Assembly (NCBI GenBank): GCA_036417435.1
Contig: CM070901.1
Coordinates: 10,142,001-10,206,000 of the forward strand
From: Inia geoffrensis
Taxonomy: Eukaryota; Chordata; Mammalia; Artiodactyla; Iniidae
DNA: 64,000 nt
Direction of reading: 5' to 3'
The notes beneath the pieces were generated by a model. The model was not told the DNA's origin. It did no database searches and saw nothing but the letters and a program-made list of their open reading frames with translations. Positions 10,565-23,280 of this stretch are shown here, piece by piece. Numbering within the stretch: position 1 is the first letter of the stretch; every line of letters begins with the position of its first letter. Position numbers and translations under genes: made by a program.

Positions 10565-11965
10565 GTTGTCTGTGCTCTTTGGAGCCCTCTTGCCTTGGAT
10601 TTGAAGGCATCATTACCCCATTTCCTTTTTGAAACTCTAGGACTCTTCTCCTTCACGGGCTTCTGTTAACCTCACTTTTTCAGTTGTGTTTTTTTTGGGG
10701 TGTCTAGTTCCCTGTTTCTCCTTTGTTCTCACACTACCTTTTTATGAGTTTTCTCATCCACATCCATGCTTTAAAAACCACTTATAAGCAGATATAACTA
10801 AAACTGTCCTGCAGGCTCCAGGACCTATCAGACTTCATACCCGACATTTTCATTTGGCTATTACTAGGACATGTAAAATTTGAAATTTATGGAACTAAAC
10901 TCTTCTTTGATAGCATTAATATATTCTCATTGTATGTTAATGATTAACCACAGCTTCCAAGATGAAAATCTTGAAATTTTATTATACTTTCTCTCACTTT
11001 CCTAATACCCAGTTTACCCTAAAGGTTTCTATTTTAAAATTATAAGAATACCTTGCAATTGTAGCTAGAGATAATAAGCAAAGACTGTTTCGTCAACCCT
11101 TGGATAATATGTTTATGGTCTGGCTAATCTCTCATGCTTATGGGTTGGGAAGACTAATACCTTTGTTGTGAATAAAAAAGGAAGCAGAAAATTAGATTTT
11201 ATCATTTCACGATCTTCCCCTGCTTTACAATTACTGATGACCTCTAGTTACTCTTGTCAGAAACCTGTCAGTCATCTTGAAAATCTCCCTGTAACACATC
11301 CTCTATATCCAATCAATCCAAATCATTAATCCTACCAATTCTACACCTGTGTTTTTGACACTCTACTGGTACCCAGTTCTTCCAAGGTATCATGATCAAT
11401 TCCCTATATTACTGTAAACTAAATGCATGCTAGCTGGTCTTTGATCATTCACTTTTATCCCAATCCCAAACCACAGTGAACCAGAGATTCCAGATAAATC
11501 TTGTCATCATGCTCTGCTAAAATGCTCTTCAGTGACTTGTTACCTTTAGAGTAAAATACAGACGAAATCCCCCACCAAACTTGAGCAAACACTATATGAT
11601 GTTACTGCTATGCAATTCTGAAACTTTCTTTTAGTACTTTTCCATTTTCTACAAATTTCAATCATATTCACCATATTGTAGTTCCTAAAAAAAACCTTTT
11701 TTTTTTTTTTCCTCAGAAGGATTTTTGCGGTCATTCGCTGTTCCTTCACCCCTCACTTGCAAACCAATTTAGGTTCCATACACACACACACACACACACA
11801 GAGACACCTTTCTACAAAATGTTTTCTGGCATTGCATTTATAATTTGTCTCTTTCTGACTCTTTTTAAATTCTTTGCATGTCGTGTTCATCTCTGACTCT
11901 CCAGTGTTTGGCACAATCCCTGGCATATATTAGATACTAAATTAACTTGATTGTTATTGAATAGA
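10565..11965 (+). repeat. L2 LINE relic
   Basis: Phrases typical of the L2 coding region and 3' end occur in sense order: CTCATCCACATCCATGCTTT, CAGTCATCTTGAAAATCTCC, ACTGTAAACTAAATGCATGC, CTCTTCAGTGACTTGTTACC, then the tail CCTGGCATATATTAGATACT. The stretch 10960-11200 does not match and may be an insertion or diverged. No open frame survives. Confidence 0.6.
11781..11800. repeat. (CA)10 microsatellite
   Basis: Ten uninterrupted CA units inside the L2 relic. Confidence 0.95.
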
Positions 11966-13028
11966 GGTATTAGACAATGATCTCTTAAAAATAATTTTAA
12001 ATATAATTTGCTAGTTGCTCCAGGAGGAAAGCAGGGTGGGTTTTTTTTTGGTCACTGTCTGGTTTCTCTGTATTTCTTGGACCTAATTGCCAGGGCCTTC
12101 TAACAGTGGCAGTCGCATTTAAATTTTAGCTTTGAGGACCTAGAGAAATAGAATACCCTACTTTCTGGTATAATGTTCAAAGAATTTGTCTTTTAATACA
12201 GTCTTTACGTCCACTTTTATTTCAGAAGGCCTTTGGGCATGGCTTATTACGTTTCTTTATAGTTTTAGAGTGATCTTAATACTGTAAAATTTAATTCAGT
12301 TTTACCTTCCATAAAACTCCAAGTCGATGTCATACAATAGAAATGTCTTTTGAGTGGTTAGGAATATTTTACCTGTTGCTTGTGATAGTACTGTAGAAAA
12401 ACTAAGGAATGAGAGTCTATATCCAGATTTCAAATCCTTCAAGAAATTTTAGGAAACTTGTTACCTTCCACTGCTCTACCAGCAAGTGTTTTAATTTGGA
12501 TTTTGTATAACTTTAATTGGGGACATCTATAATCGGAAAGTTTACAGATGTTTCAAGCTTTCTTCAGTTACTCTCCTCATCTGTCTCTTTTTTTAAACAA
12601 TAAAAGCCCAGCAACCCCCCTTAAGGCACGACTGCATTAAATTGAAATCATCTCTTGTTTACTATGTATGTCTTAAAATAACAAACTTGAAATCAGATGC
12701 AAGTTAATACAAAGGGCCACAGTCAGCTGTGCCACAGAAGTGTCTTAAAAATATTTTTTTAAACATCTGGTGTTAGGCTAAATGTTCCATAGCCAATTGA
12801 GCTCAGCTAGCCATGACTGAGATTGAGGAATGAAGATGGAAAGCAGGTCAGTTCACCTAAGATAATGATTAAAATGAGTTTATAGTGTTTAACCAACGTG
12901 GACCCTTATCTTTTTAAATGTCCAGAGAAATCAAATGAATATTAGGAATGAGTAAACATATGAGGTATGCTAAAATAAACTGGTTGATTGTATTTTATTT
13001 TGTAGATTAAAAAATCATATGTATATAA

Positions 13029-13068
<40 letters not shown>

Positions 13069-13680
13069 ATTATCTCCATGAAGAGTAATTACATTATCTA
13101 GTCATGTGGAGCTACATTTGCTTAAATTTTTTGATAATATTCCTTTTGATATTGATTTTAATGTAGAGTTTGATATCTGTTCAAAATCAGATATAATTCT
13201 TTACAATCATATTGTTACTGTTGCAGGGGTGTGTGAGTGTGTCTGTGTTTCTGTGTGAGTATGCGTGATTGAGACAAAATTGAGGAAGAGATTTTAAAAG
13301 TACAATGTTACTACTCATTGTCGTCTTCATGTGATTTTTTTTAATAGAATTATTTCCATGGCTAGATATTTGCCATCACTTAAAATGTCAAAAAAAAAAA
13401 TGTCAAAGGATCTAAAATATTCCAAAAGGTAATTTCTAAAATTTATCTTTTCAATGTCAGTGTATGTAAAATATATTTACTGCATCTCAGGTGACTTTGG
13501 GGGAGCTAACACTCAATTGTTTCCTTCAAGTTCCAATGAACTCTTTTAAAACTATTCATAGAGACTTTTAGCCCTTCTTTAAAAAAAAAAAATTCTACAA
13601 TATGAAGAAAAAAATATGCAAACTAAAAAGAAAAAAACAACGGACAGAATTGAAAATTAGTAAATTATACGATTTGATTT
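11966..13680. other. Unassigned AT-rich DNA with a GT microsatellite
   Basis: No recognised transposon. Contains (GT)17 and a second looser GT-rich stretch near 13225-13262, plus short A-runs near 13389-13400 and 13580-13592. Confidence 0.4.
13031..13064. repeat. (GT)17 microsatellite
   Basis: Seventeen uninterrupted GT units. Confidence 0.97.
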
Positions 13681-13684
13681 ATTA

Positions 13685-15237
13685 TTATTTTTTTATTGAA
13701 GGATTGTTTATGTAACATCTTATGGAAAAACCCGAAGAACTTTTCGGGCAACCCATACAATGTTATTTGTTTCAGGCATACAATGTAGTCGTTTGATATT
13801 TTTATAGATTGTACTCCATTTAAAGTTATTGTAAAATATTGGTTATATTCCCTGTGCTGTGCCTTACGTCTTTGTATTTTATTTATTTTATTCCTGGTGG
13901 TTTGTACTTCTTAGGCCCCTTCCCCTATCTTGCCCCTCCTCCCACCCTTCTCCCCACTCATTTGTTCCCTGTGTTTATGAGACTGTTCCTGTTTTGCTAT
14001 ATACATTCATTGTTTTATTTTTCAGTTTCCACATATAAGTGAAAGCGCACAGTATTTGTCTTTCTCTGTCTGACTTACTTCACTAAGCATAATACCCTCC
14101 AGGTCCATCCATGTTGTTGCAAATGGCAAAATTTTATTCTTTTTTATGGCTGAGTAATGTTCCATTGTATGTATGTATATTATAAACAATGCTGCTACGA
14201 ACATTGGGGTTCATATATCTTTTACAATTAGTGTTTTTGTTTTCTTCAGATAAATATCCAAAAGTGGAATTGTTGGGTCATATGGTAGTTCTATTTTTAG
14301 TTTTTTGAGGAATCTCCATACAGTTTTCCACATTGGAAAATGTATCAATTTACATTCCCACCAACAGTGTACTAGGGTTCCCTTTTTTTCCACATCCTCG
14401 CCAACATTTATTATTTCTTGTCTTTTTGATGATAGCCATTCTGACAGGTGTGAGGTGATAACTGCATTGTGGTTTTGATTTGCATTTCCCTGATGATTAG
14501 TGATGTTGAGCATCTTTTCATGTGCCTGTTTTCCATCTGTATGTCATCTTTAGGAAAATGTCTATTCAGGTCTTCTGCCCATTTATTAACTGGGTGTTTA
14601 TTTTTTTGGTATTGAGTTGGATGAACTCTTCTATATATTTTGGGTATTAACCCCTTATCAGATATAACATTTGCAAATATCTTCTCCCATTCAGTAGGTT
14701 GTCTTTTTGTTTTGTTGACAGTTTCCTTTGCTGTGCAAAAGCTTTGAAGTTTAATTAGGTCCATTTGTTTACTTTTGCTTTTGTTTCCCTTGCCTGAGGA
14801 GGCAGATCCAAAAAGAAAAACACAAAAATTACCGAGACTTATGTCGAAGAGTGAACTGCTTATGTTTTCTTCTAGGAGTTTTATGGTTTCTGGTCTTATA
14901 TTTAGGCCTTTAATCCATTTTGAGTTTATTTCTATATATGGTGTGAAGTAGTGTTCTACTGTCATTTTTTTACATGTAGCTTTCCAGTTTTCTCAACACC
15001 ACTTATTGAAGAGACTGTTTTCCCCCATTGTATATTTTTGCCTCTTTCGTCAGTGGATTAATTGACCACATGTAAGTGGGTTTATTTCTGGGCTCTATTC
15101 CATTTATCTGCATGTCTGTTTTAGTGTCAGTAACATACTGTTTTGATTAGCTTTGTAGTGTAGTGTGAAGTCAGGGAGCATGATACCTCCAGCTTTGTTC
15201 TTTTTCTCAGTATTGCTTTGGTTATTCCAGATCTTTA
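13685..15237 (-). mobile_element. L1 3' half, 5'-truncated, decayed ORF2
   Basis: Minus-strand translation gives the C-terminal third of L1 ORF2 in several broken segments: 14411-14965 ([21 protein letters not shown]), 14211-14513 ([24 protein letters not shown]) and 14022-14204 (YTMEHYSAIKKN). About 78 bp of the C-terminal region is missing near 14180 relative to other copies in this window. The 3'UTR and T-run lie at 13685-14020 and contain a 45-bp mariner-like insertion. Similarity stops near 15237. Confidence 0.85.
13711..13755 (-). mobile_element. 45-bp mariner end flanked by TA on both sides
   Basis: Read on the minus strand it begins TGGGTTG and continues GTTCTTCGGGTTTTTCC then ATAAGATG, matching the first 40-odd bases of the complete mariner at 40669. 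It interrupts an L1 segment that reads continuously (TTTACAATG) in other copies of this window. TA lies immediately on each side (13709-13710 and 13756-13757), as expected of mariner TA duplication. Confidence 0.75.
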
Positions 15238-16700
15238 GTGGTTAAAATTAGAATTAAGCTGATTAGCAATATGGAGAGGGGCAGACAGCAGCAACAATCA
15301 GTAGATTTCTACACTTTAATAATTGATCAAACGGAGCAAACTTTACTATGAAATTATATATACAGCAATGGTCCGTATACTCCAAAAAGAGCTAAAAGTG
15401 TCTGTATCAACTCTTCAACCACTCAGGATCAGTTTTGCAACATTAGCTGTACTTTGGTATAATTTAAAATAATATTTCCAAAGAATATGTATATATATAT
15501 CACATATATATATATACATATGTGTGCACATACACACAATCTATATATTTTCATTTGTTTTAAGTAGATTTGCAGTCCTTCTAGCCTATTTTTTAAAAAA
15601 ATTGAATCACTTTTTGTAAAACAGTTGACCTTTTGGTGGCCCTCTTAGGAAATGGCACACATAAATTCTCATTACTGTGAGTGAGTATAGTGGTACTTAT
15701 TACTCTTTAATAGATGACTTTTTCTTACCTTATAAAATGTGAGTAATCCAGAGACTCTTTGTGTTCAAAAGTTAGTGAACCTTTTAAAAGTATCGAGATT
15801 ATACAAAATTAAAAAATATTTTATAAGCCTTATAAAAAGTCTTAGCTCTTAAATTAGCTAACAGCATTAGACAGACCTTGGTCTAACTTAGTATTGTACT
15901 TCTCTTATTTCAGTCCTGGACTTTTCTAGTCTATTCATTTTGATCATTCGTGTGTTCGTTCATTTGGCATGAAATTAAGTGTTGTTGATATACCATGAAC
16001 ATAACAGTCAAGACTCCAACCTTTTTAGGGCTTAACAACCTAGCCTCCAGGACACAGAGCAGAAGGCAGGATGTTAAAATGTAAAGCAGTAACTGCTATG
16101 AGAAGGGAGTGCCTAGCACTCTGTGAACTTCCTAGGCTTTCTGGAAACAATGATAACCAGCCTGAAACCTTAAGTGAAAACTGGCATGTTTGAGGAGTTT
16201 TAGAATGATGAGAGATGACGAAAATGTGCCCAGTAGAGGAAATAACATGTTTAAAGAGCATGAGGTAGGAAAACACTTCTTCTTGGATGAGCTGAAGGAA
16301 GTTTGTTAAGCCTGGACCTCCAAGAATGGCCTTATTCCATCATTACTGTCTTGATAAGCTATGTCTCCGTGTGTGGGGGTAGGGGGTATGGCTTCCTTGA
16401 ATTTTATGCAGATATGAGCCCCTCCTGAAAATTAAACTGTTATATTTACAATTCAAAAGAAATGTGAAAATTGTGTCATTTAGTGTACAGTGTATTTTCC
16501 AATGCAACCAAATTAACTGAATTATTTGTGATGTTGAACGTTTAGCCATGGAGCCGCTCTAATCCAGTATACTTAGCTATATGCATGGTTGGAGCGTATT
16601 TTAAAAGTAGAAGCACATTTGATGCTACAAAACATATCCAGCCCAGCCAGAGCAAGGAAAGAGAGAGGAATCCAATCTTCAGTGCCTCTGGTTTGCTATG
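15238..16700. other. Unassigned sequence with TA-rich tract
   Basis: A TATATACA-type tract lies at about 15488-15545. The rest has no recognised repeat or gene. Confidence 0.4.
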
Positions 16701-16712
16701 GAATGGAGTTTT

Positions 16713-17015
16713 GTTTTTTTTTAAATAAATTTATTTATTTATTCATTTTTGGCTGCGTTGGGTCTTCGTTGCTGCGCATGGGCTTTCTCTAGTTGCGGCG
16801 AGTGGGCGCTACTCTTCGTTGCGGTGTGCGGGCTTCGCATTGCGGTGGTTTCTCTTGTTGTGGAGCACGGGCTCTAGGCACGCGGGCTTCAGTAGCTTTG
16901 GCGCACGGGCTTAGTTGCTCCGCGGCATGTGGGGTCTTTCCAGACCAGGGCTCCAACCTGTGTCCCCTGCATTGGCAGGCGGATGCTTAACCACTCTGCC
17001 ACCGGGGAAGTCCCC
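16713..17015 (-). mobile_element. CHR-type SINE, long form
   Basis: Head at the right end (ACCACTCTGCCACCGGGGAA in reverse), long middle block with GGCTGCGTTGGGTCTTCGTT, and an AAATAAATTTATT-type tail at the left. Perfect 12-bp duplications GAATGGAGTTTT lie at 16701-16712 and 17018-17029. CpG sites are still common. Confidence 0.95.
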
Positions 17016-17029
17016 TAGAATGGAGTTTT

Positions 17030-19339
17030 AATAACACCTTGAGAGGAATTAAAATGGACTTCTAAAGTTCTTTGGTCAGCAGAAGTCAGTAGCTATTTTC
17101 AGTATTTGTCTTTAAATGTGTCAGTATTGTTATTTTTTTTTAATTCAGAAATTTGGGAATTATTTTAATGATTTGATATTCTTGCTCCAGAATAAGATGG
17201 CATCTGATCTCCTCAAATCAGCCAGAAGTCAGTCACCTTTAGTCTCATTCCTTTGTTCATTGTATTACAACACATTGACTACAATTCTCAAATTCTAATT
17301 TTTTAATAGTCATTAAGAACGTCAAATGAATGTAACTAATACTTAATCATAGCAATCATTGTATATTAAAATATGATTTTGGGAATTCATTGGCATTTGT
17401 TTAACATTGCCAAAATCTTACTAAAGTTAAATGCATCATTGGAAATTTTAATTTAAATCTTATTATTCTATATTTAAAATTTTTAAATGCTAGTATACAC
17501 TATCACTGCTTCTGTATCCACCAGAGTGTTTAATATTTTGATTTGAATCACTCAATCAAAAATTAATTTCAAAAGAATTATTCTTATTGGGGAAAAAATT
17601 ACTAACGACTTTTAAAGAATAAAAAAAAATGCTTTGGTTAACTGGTTTCTTCCTAGTAAAATTTATTTTGTTGAGTAGAAATACTTTAAAAAACTTTTTC
17701 CTTTTCAGAAAAATGTAATTTTGTGTGATTACATCAAAGCCTACTCCCCTGAAAACAAAGCTAAGAGTTATGAGAATTTGAGTTTAAACTATAATTTCCC
17801 ACTACTAGTGGCTTTCATTGAGAAGCACATAACTTAAAAAGTATTTCCTTTATCCAAATAAATTTATATAGCAAGATATAGAAGCAATGATTAGTTATGA
17901 AGGAGCAAATAGGATTTTAATGTATTTTAGCCATAGGTGGCATTTCTTCTAAATGTGCACAATAGATATACAGAATCATTAAGTTTTTTATTATTAACTG
18001 TGTCACTGAGCTTTCACATTAGAGAGTCATAATAAATTATGTTGAGTAAATGAATTTTGTGAAGCTAGATGAACAGAAAGAGATTTTACCCAGGCTTTTA
18101 TGTGAAAGGAATAAAACCTCATAATTTGCCTAAGTGTAATATTTTTACTGTCAGAAATTCACACAGAATTTAATATGTGGATTATGCTGTGTCTGTGCAG
18201 GAGGATTATGTGTTTCTTTCCCAATTCTAATTGACCATGGAGTACTTTATTTGCCAACAGTTTTATGATCTTAATGTGGACCTCTCTGTGAGAAATATTG
18301 ACAACTTATTAAGTGAAGGTAAAATAAAAGGGATTCTTAAATCAGTTACGAGGTGAACAAGTATCACTTGTTCTGATTCAAGCTCATCACCTACTGCATT
18401 TCTTGCTTAGAGGAAAATACACAAGTTTTTAAAAGAGTGAATTTTTAGAGATATTTTGGGGGACCTTTATCCAAGTCTTCCATGCAGAGTTAGTACCCAA
18501 ATATTTATTCAGATACCGGCTGCATCCTTTCTTTTTTCTCAAAAAATATATGTTTAGTTCAGTTTTGTTCATTGGAGTTTCAAAACAAGCATCTTGTTTG
18601 ATACGAGGATGATAAAGCTTAAAACAAAAAAAAGCAGAAAGAAAAAAGCCTCTGTTAATGTTTTTTTAAAATAAGTATAAAGCTACTTTATTCTGATTTC
18701 AATATTAGTTTTGTATTTGATTCTTAAAGTGCTCTAACATTTCTTTGCTTTTCTTTTATTAAACATGTATGAAATATTTCATTCATTGAGAAATATATAC
18801 ACATAACCTCATATTTGAACCACTGAAAGGATACTACTAAAACATGCATTTTGCAGATTAAGAGAAAGCTATTACCAGAATAGTTGATGACCTCCCCCAT
18901 ACCTCTTATTTCACAGTTTTGTTTCTTTCATTTGTATTCTCTCATTTTATGCTAGAACCCCCATTACAATCTCAAACAGAAGTGATGACAGGAGGATTTT
19001 TGTCTTATTCTAGTTTAAGAAAGAATGTTTTAAATATTTTACCATTAATTATGTGTATTTTATAGGTTTTTCAGTAGACAGCAAAGAGCCTCTTAATTTT
19101 TTCTCCTATTACCTAAAGCAAAAAAAAAAAAAAAAAAAATCATGAGTGAACTATTCTCACCCCCATTCACCACCAGACAACTAACCCTACCTGGTCTCCA
19201 CCTCATGTTGCTTGGCCTATGAAGGTTAGGAACATCTCCCAGCAAGGATATTCTTTCATACAGTTCTACTACGTGCTCACACGAGAAGAAAGTATTATGC
19301 ACCAAGATCCAAATAAGTAAAAATCTTCCATTAGCCCCT
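17030..19339. other. Repeat-poor AT-rich stretch
   Basis: More than 2 kb with no recognised transposon; only an A-run of about 20 at 19119-19139 and small A- or T-runs. No splice-framed open reading frame seen. Repeat-poor intervals of this size can hold conserved non-coding elements, but nothing in the sequence alone proves it. Confidence 0.4.
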
Positions 19340-21230
19340 TTACTTTTTTTCCCCAAGCTTTAATTGAGGGATAATTGACAGTCAAAAATTGTATATATTT
19401 AAGGTTTGCAAACTGATGACCTGATATCTGTACACACTGTGAAATATTCACCACAACCAAGTCAGTCAACATATTCATTACTTCACACCTTTACCATTTT
19501 TCTTTCTCTTCCCCCTTCCTCTTTCCTCACCTTTCCCCCTTCTTTTCTCTCTCTCTCTCTTTCTTTCCCCGCACTGGGAACACTCAAGGTCTACCCTCTT
19601 AGAAAGTTTCAAGTACACAATACAATATTGTCAACTACAGTCACATTTCTGTTCACCAGCTTTCCAGAACTTACTCATCTTGCGTAACTTAAACTTTTTA
19701 CCCCTTGACCAACCCAGTTTCCACCTCCCCCAGCCCCTGATAACCACCTTTCTACTCTGTTTCTGAGAGTTTATTTTTAGAGTCCATATATAACTGAGAT
19801 CATATAGAATTTGTCTTTTTGCATCTGGCTTATTTCACTTAGCATAATAGACTCCAGGTTAATCCATGAGGTCTCAAATGGCAGGATTCCCTTTTTATAA
19901 GACTGAGTGATATTCCATTAGATGTGTATCATGCATCTTATTTATCCGCTCATTCATTAATGGACATTTAGAGTGTTTCCATATCTTGGCTATTGTGAAT
20001 AATGCTGAAATGAACATTGGAGTGCAGATATCTCTTTGTGATACTGCTTTTGTTTCCTATGGGTATATACTCAGAAGTAGGATTGCTAGATAATTTAGTA
20101 CTTCTATTTTCAGTTTTTTTTAGGAGCACTCATGTTGCTTTCCATAATGGCTCTACCAATTTACACTCCCACCAGCAGTGTACAGGGTTCCTTTTTTTCC
20201 ACACCCTCACCAAACTTGTTTTGTCTTATTGATGATTGTCATTCTAACAGGTGTGAGGTGCTATCTCATTGTGGTTTCAATTTGCATTTCCCTGTTTAGT
20301 GAAACTGGACACTTTATCATATGCCTGTTGGCTGTTAGTGTATATTCTTTTAGGAACTGTCTATTCAGGTCCTTTTTCTATTTTAAAATCAGGGTTTTGT
20401 TTTGTTTTTTTTTGAGTTGGATATATGTATTTTGGATATTGACACCTTATCAGATACATAGTTTTCAATAATTGTTGCCTGTTCCATAGGTTGCCTTTTC
20501 ACTTTGCTGATTGTTTCCTTTGCTGTACAGAAGCTTTTTAGCTTGATGCAATTGGATTTGTCCAGTTCTGCTTTTCCTGCCAGTGTTTTTGGTGTCATAT
20601 CTAAAAAATCATTGTCCAGACTAGTACCAGGAAGCTCTTCCTCTGTTTTCTTGTAGGAGTTTTATGGTTTCAGAGCTTACATTTCATTCTTTAATCCATT
20701 TTGAATTGATTTTCTATGTGGTGTGAGATAAAGTTTCAGTCATTCTTCTGCATGCGGTTGTCCAGTTTTTGCAACACCATTTATTGAAGAGACTGTCTTT
20801 TCCCCAGTTTGTTTTCTTGGCACCCTTGTCGAAGATCAGTTAACTGTAGGTGCATAGATTTATTTCGGTCTCTCTATACTGCTCCATTGGTCCATATGTC
20901 TGTTTTTATGCCAATGTCATGATGTTTTGATTACTGTATCTTTGTAGTAAGTTTTGAAATAGAAAATGTGATATATCCAGCTTTGTTCTTACTCAAGATT
21001 GCTTTGGCATTTGGAGTCTTGTGTAGTTCCCTATGAGTTTTAGTGCTTTTTATTTTTCTATTTATTTAAAGAATGGCATTAGGATTTTAATTGGGATTGC
21101 ATTGAATCTGTAGATCATTTTGGATAGTATAGATATTTTAACAATATTAATTCTTCCAGTCTATAAACATGGGATGCCTTTACATTTATCTGTGTCTTCT
21201 TCCTTCATCAATGCCTTCTTTCCCATGGGC
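19340..21230 (-). mobile_element. Old L1 3' portion
   Basis: Minus-strand L1 from the 3'UTR (starting AATTGAGGGATAATTGACA near 19362) through the ORF2 C-terminus into the region read as GGGATTGCATTGAATCTGTA in plus (near 21090). The longest coding remnant is 20389-20598, with [16 protein letters not shown]. It is more diverged than the 7-kb L1 at 31878 and is 5'-truncated near 21200. Confidence 0.8.
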
Positions 21231-23026
21231 CCCATGATGTTACTATTCAGACCTAATGCAAAAAAAAAAAAGTTCTCATGACATGAGAACTAAGTGCCAG
21301 TTTTTGCCAAACCATTTGTGTTTGTGAGATTGTAATTTTGTCCCTAGGCTTATTAGTTCTTCTGCTTCTTGGGAGTAAATTGAAAGGGTAAGGCTTGAAA
21401 TCTGCTGTAATCTTAGAGGACAAGAAGTCAGAATGTGGCCAAAACTGCAGCTCTGTACTTTAAAGCAAATCATTAATAGATGATTATACAGCATTACGGA
21501 CCTTGTCTGTAATTTCAGTTGTCTGTATTGAATATGTTTACTGACTCGTCTAAATCTATAAAGTAGGCCATTATCTCCATTAAATGGCCCTGTGAAGAAT
21601 TTCATATTAAAATTTGTCATTTTGGAATTATTATGGCAAGTATCTATTGAATTTAATCTGCTGTAAAATATCCTTCATGTTTAAATATGCTGATAATAGC
21701 TTTAAAATGTCTATTTCCATGCTATATAAATATTGTCACAATTTATGTTGATAATGTCGTTGCTTTGTTTCTTATTTTGTGCTCTAAAACCAGATGTCAC
21801 AACATCTGGTAGTGTTTTACATATATACTAAGTGCAATTTTATTTTAAGAAAGATTCATTCATTTACTCATTCAACTAATAGATACTGTGTTGTATACTT
21901 AGTTCTTGTCAAGTATTTAGATAATGAAGGATATTACTATTATTATCGCCTACAATTTTTCTTACCATTCATGCACTGGTTACAAAAAAAGGAGAAAAAA
22001 GAATCTGATTTTCTATAGGGTATAAATATTCTGCAGTATCAATCCATATGTTTGAATGGAGATGTACATGCACAGCATTTGAATGGAGATGTACATGCAC
22101 AGCTTTCAGTTGGCCTATATCTCTTACCACCTTCTGAACATCTTGATATTTCTTCTTCACAGTGTTCATTCTTCTTTCCTCATTTAGAAGCAAACACCTA
22201 TTTTTATCATTATTCCCGTGTTCTAATGGGCAGACATGTGGCTTTGTTGCCATCAGTCAAATGTACCTGCTTGAGATTGACCCTGATATTTGAGGAGATG
22301 GCAGCATGTGTGGAAACCATTGTACTGGTGTAGGTAGCAGCAGATGTGCAGGTCTGGGTAGGGTAGTGGTGGCAGCTCTTGACTGAGACAGAGGGAGCTT
22401 AGTTTTCAGTATTGCCAGTAGTGTCAGTGGTCCTGCTAGAATGACTTTGAATTGTAGTTCTTAAAGTCATTTCTGGAAGATCAGCCTAGAGTCGGTCAAG
22501 TTTTTGAAGCTTCTTACTAATACATTTTAAAAGTTTTCCTGTTTAACCCAACGTGAGTGTGGTATTTTATCTACAGGTAAGAGCACTGTCAGATCTCAAA
22601 CAACTTAACTAGATGTTCCAAGAGAGGGCGTTGGACCTGTGCTAAAACTGATCCAGTGTATGCTTGCCCTTGGCCACAGTGGCCACAGTAAGATTTCACC
22701 TCATTAGAGACGATGAATTGCAATTCTCAGAATTTTGTTTGAATAACTGAGACACAAGATTTTCATTGCCTCTGGGTTAACCTGCACAAGTCAGGGCTAA
22801 ACCTGGATTATTGTCAGCCCGAGGGTCATGTCTGCTTGAGAATGAGCAAGGTGGGGTGGGTCATAAGATGATAACATTAATAAAATCGTTTGACCCCTTG
22901 ATCCAGTTTAAATCAGACATACCCCTGGAATTTTCACTTATGAAAATAAATACATTTCTTATTTTGTTTAAATAATTTTGCTCTGGTGTTCTGCCATTTT
23001 CAAAAATGTTTTTAAATATCACATAT
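21231..23026. other. Unassigned, with a local tandem duplication
   Basis: No transposon recognised. Contains the 27-bp duplication at 22051-22103, a small TGGCCACAG doublet at 22671-22688, and ACAG|GTAAGA at 22573-22582, a weaker acceptor-donor fusion. Confidence 0.4.
22051..22103. repeat. 27-bp tandem duplication
   Basis: Two adjacent copies (22051-22077 and 22078-22103) share 26 of 26 comparable bases, beginning TTTGAATGGAG and ending GCACAGC. Perfect identity implies a recent local duplication. Confidence 0.97.
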
Positions 23027-23041
23027 AAGAACTAGTGCTGT

Positions 23042-23265
23042 GGGCTTCCCTGGTGGCGCAGTGGTTGAGAATCCGCCTGCCGGTGCAGGGGACACGGGTT
23101 CGTGCCCTCGTCCGGGAGGATCCCACATGCCGCGGAGCGGCTGGGCCCATGAGCCATGGCCACTGAGCCTGCGCGTCCGGAGCCTGTGCTCCGCAACGGG
23201 AGAGGCCACAACAGTGAGAGGCCCGCGTACCGCAAACAAAAAAAAAAAAAAAAAAAAAAAAAGAC
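23042..23265 (+). mobile_element. CHR-type SINE, short form
   Basis: A complete short-form copy: head with A-box TGGCGCAGTGG and B-box-like GGTTCGTGCCC, body, then an A-tail of more than 25 bases (from about 23236). Fifteen-bp duplications AAGAACTAGTGCTGT and AAGAACTGGTGCTGT (one mismatch) lie at 23027-23041 and 23266-23280. The intact boxes and long tail suggest a relatively young insertion. Confidence 0.96.
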
Positions 23266-23280
23266 AAGAACTGGTGCTGT

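Noticed and set aside
23042..23110. tRNA gene in the SINE heads
   Set aside because: The A- and B-box-like motifs belong to the tRNA-derived SINE head; no complete cloverleaf or acceptor stem is present.
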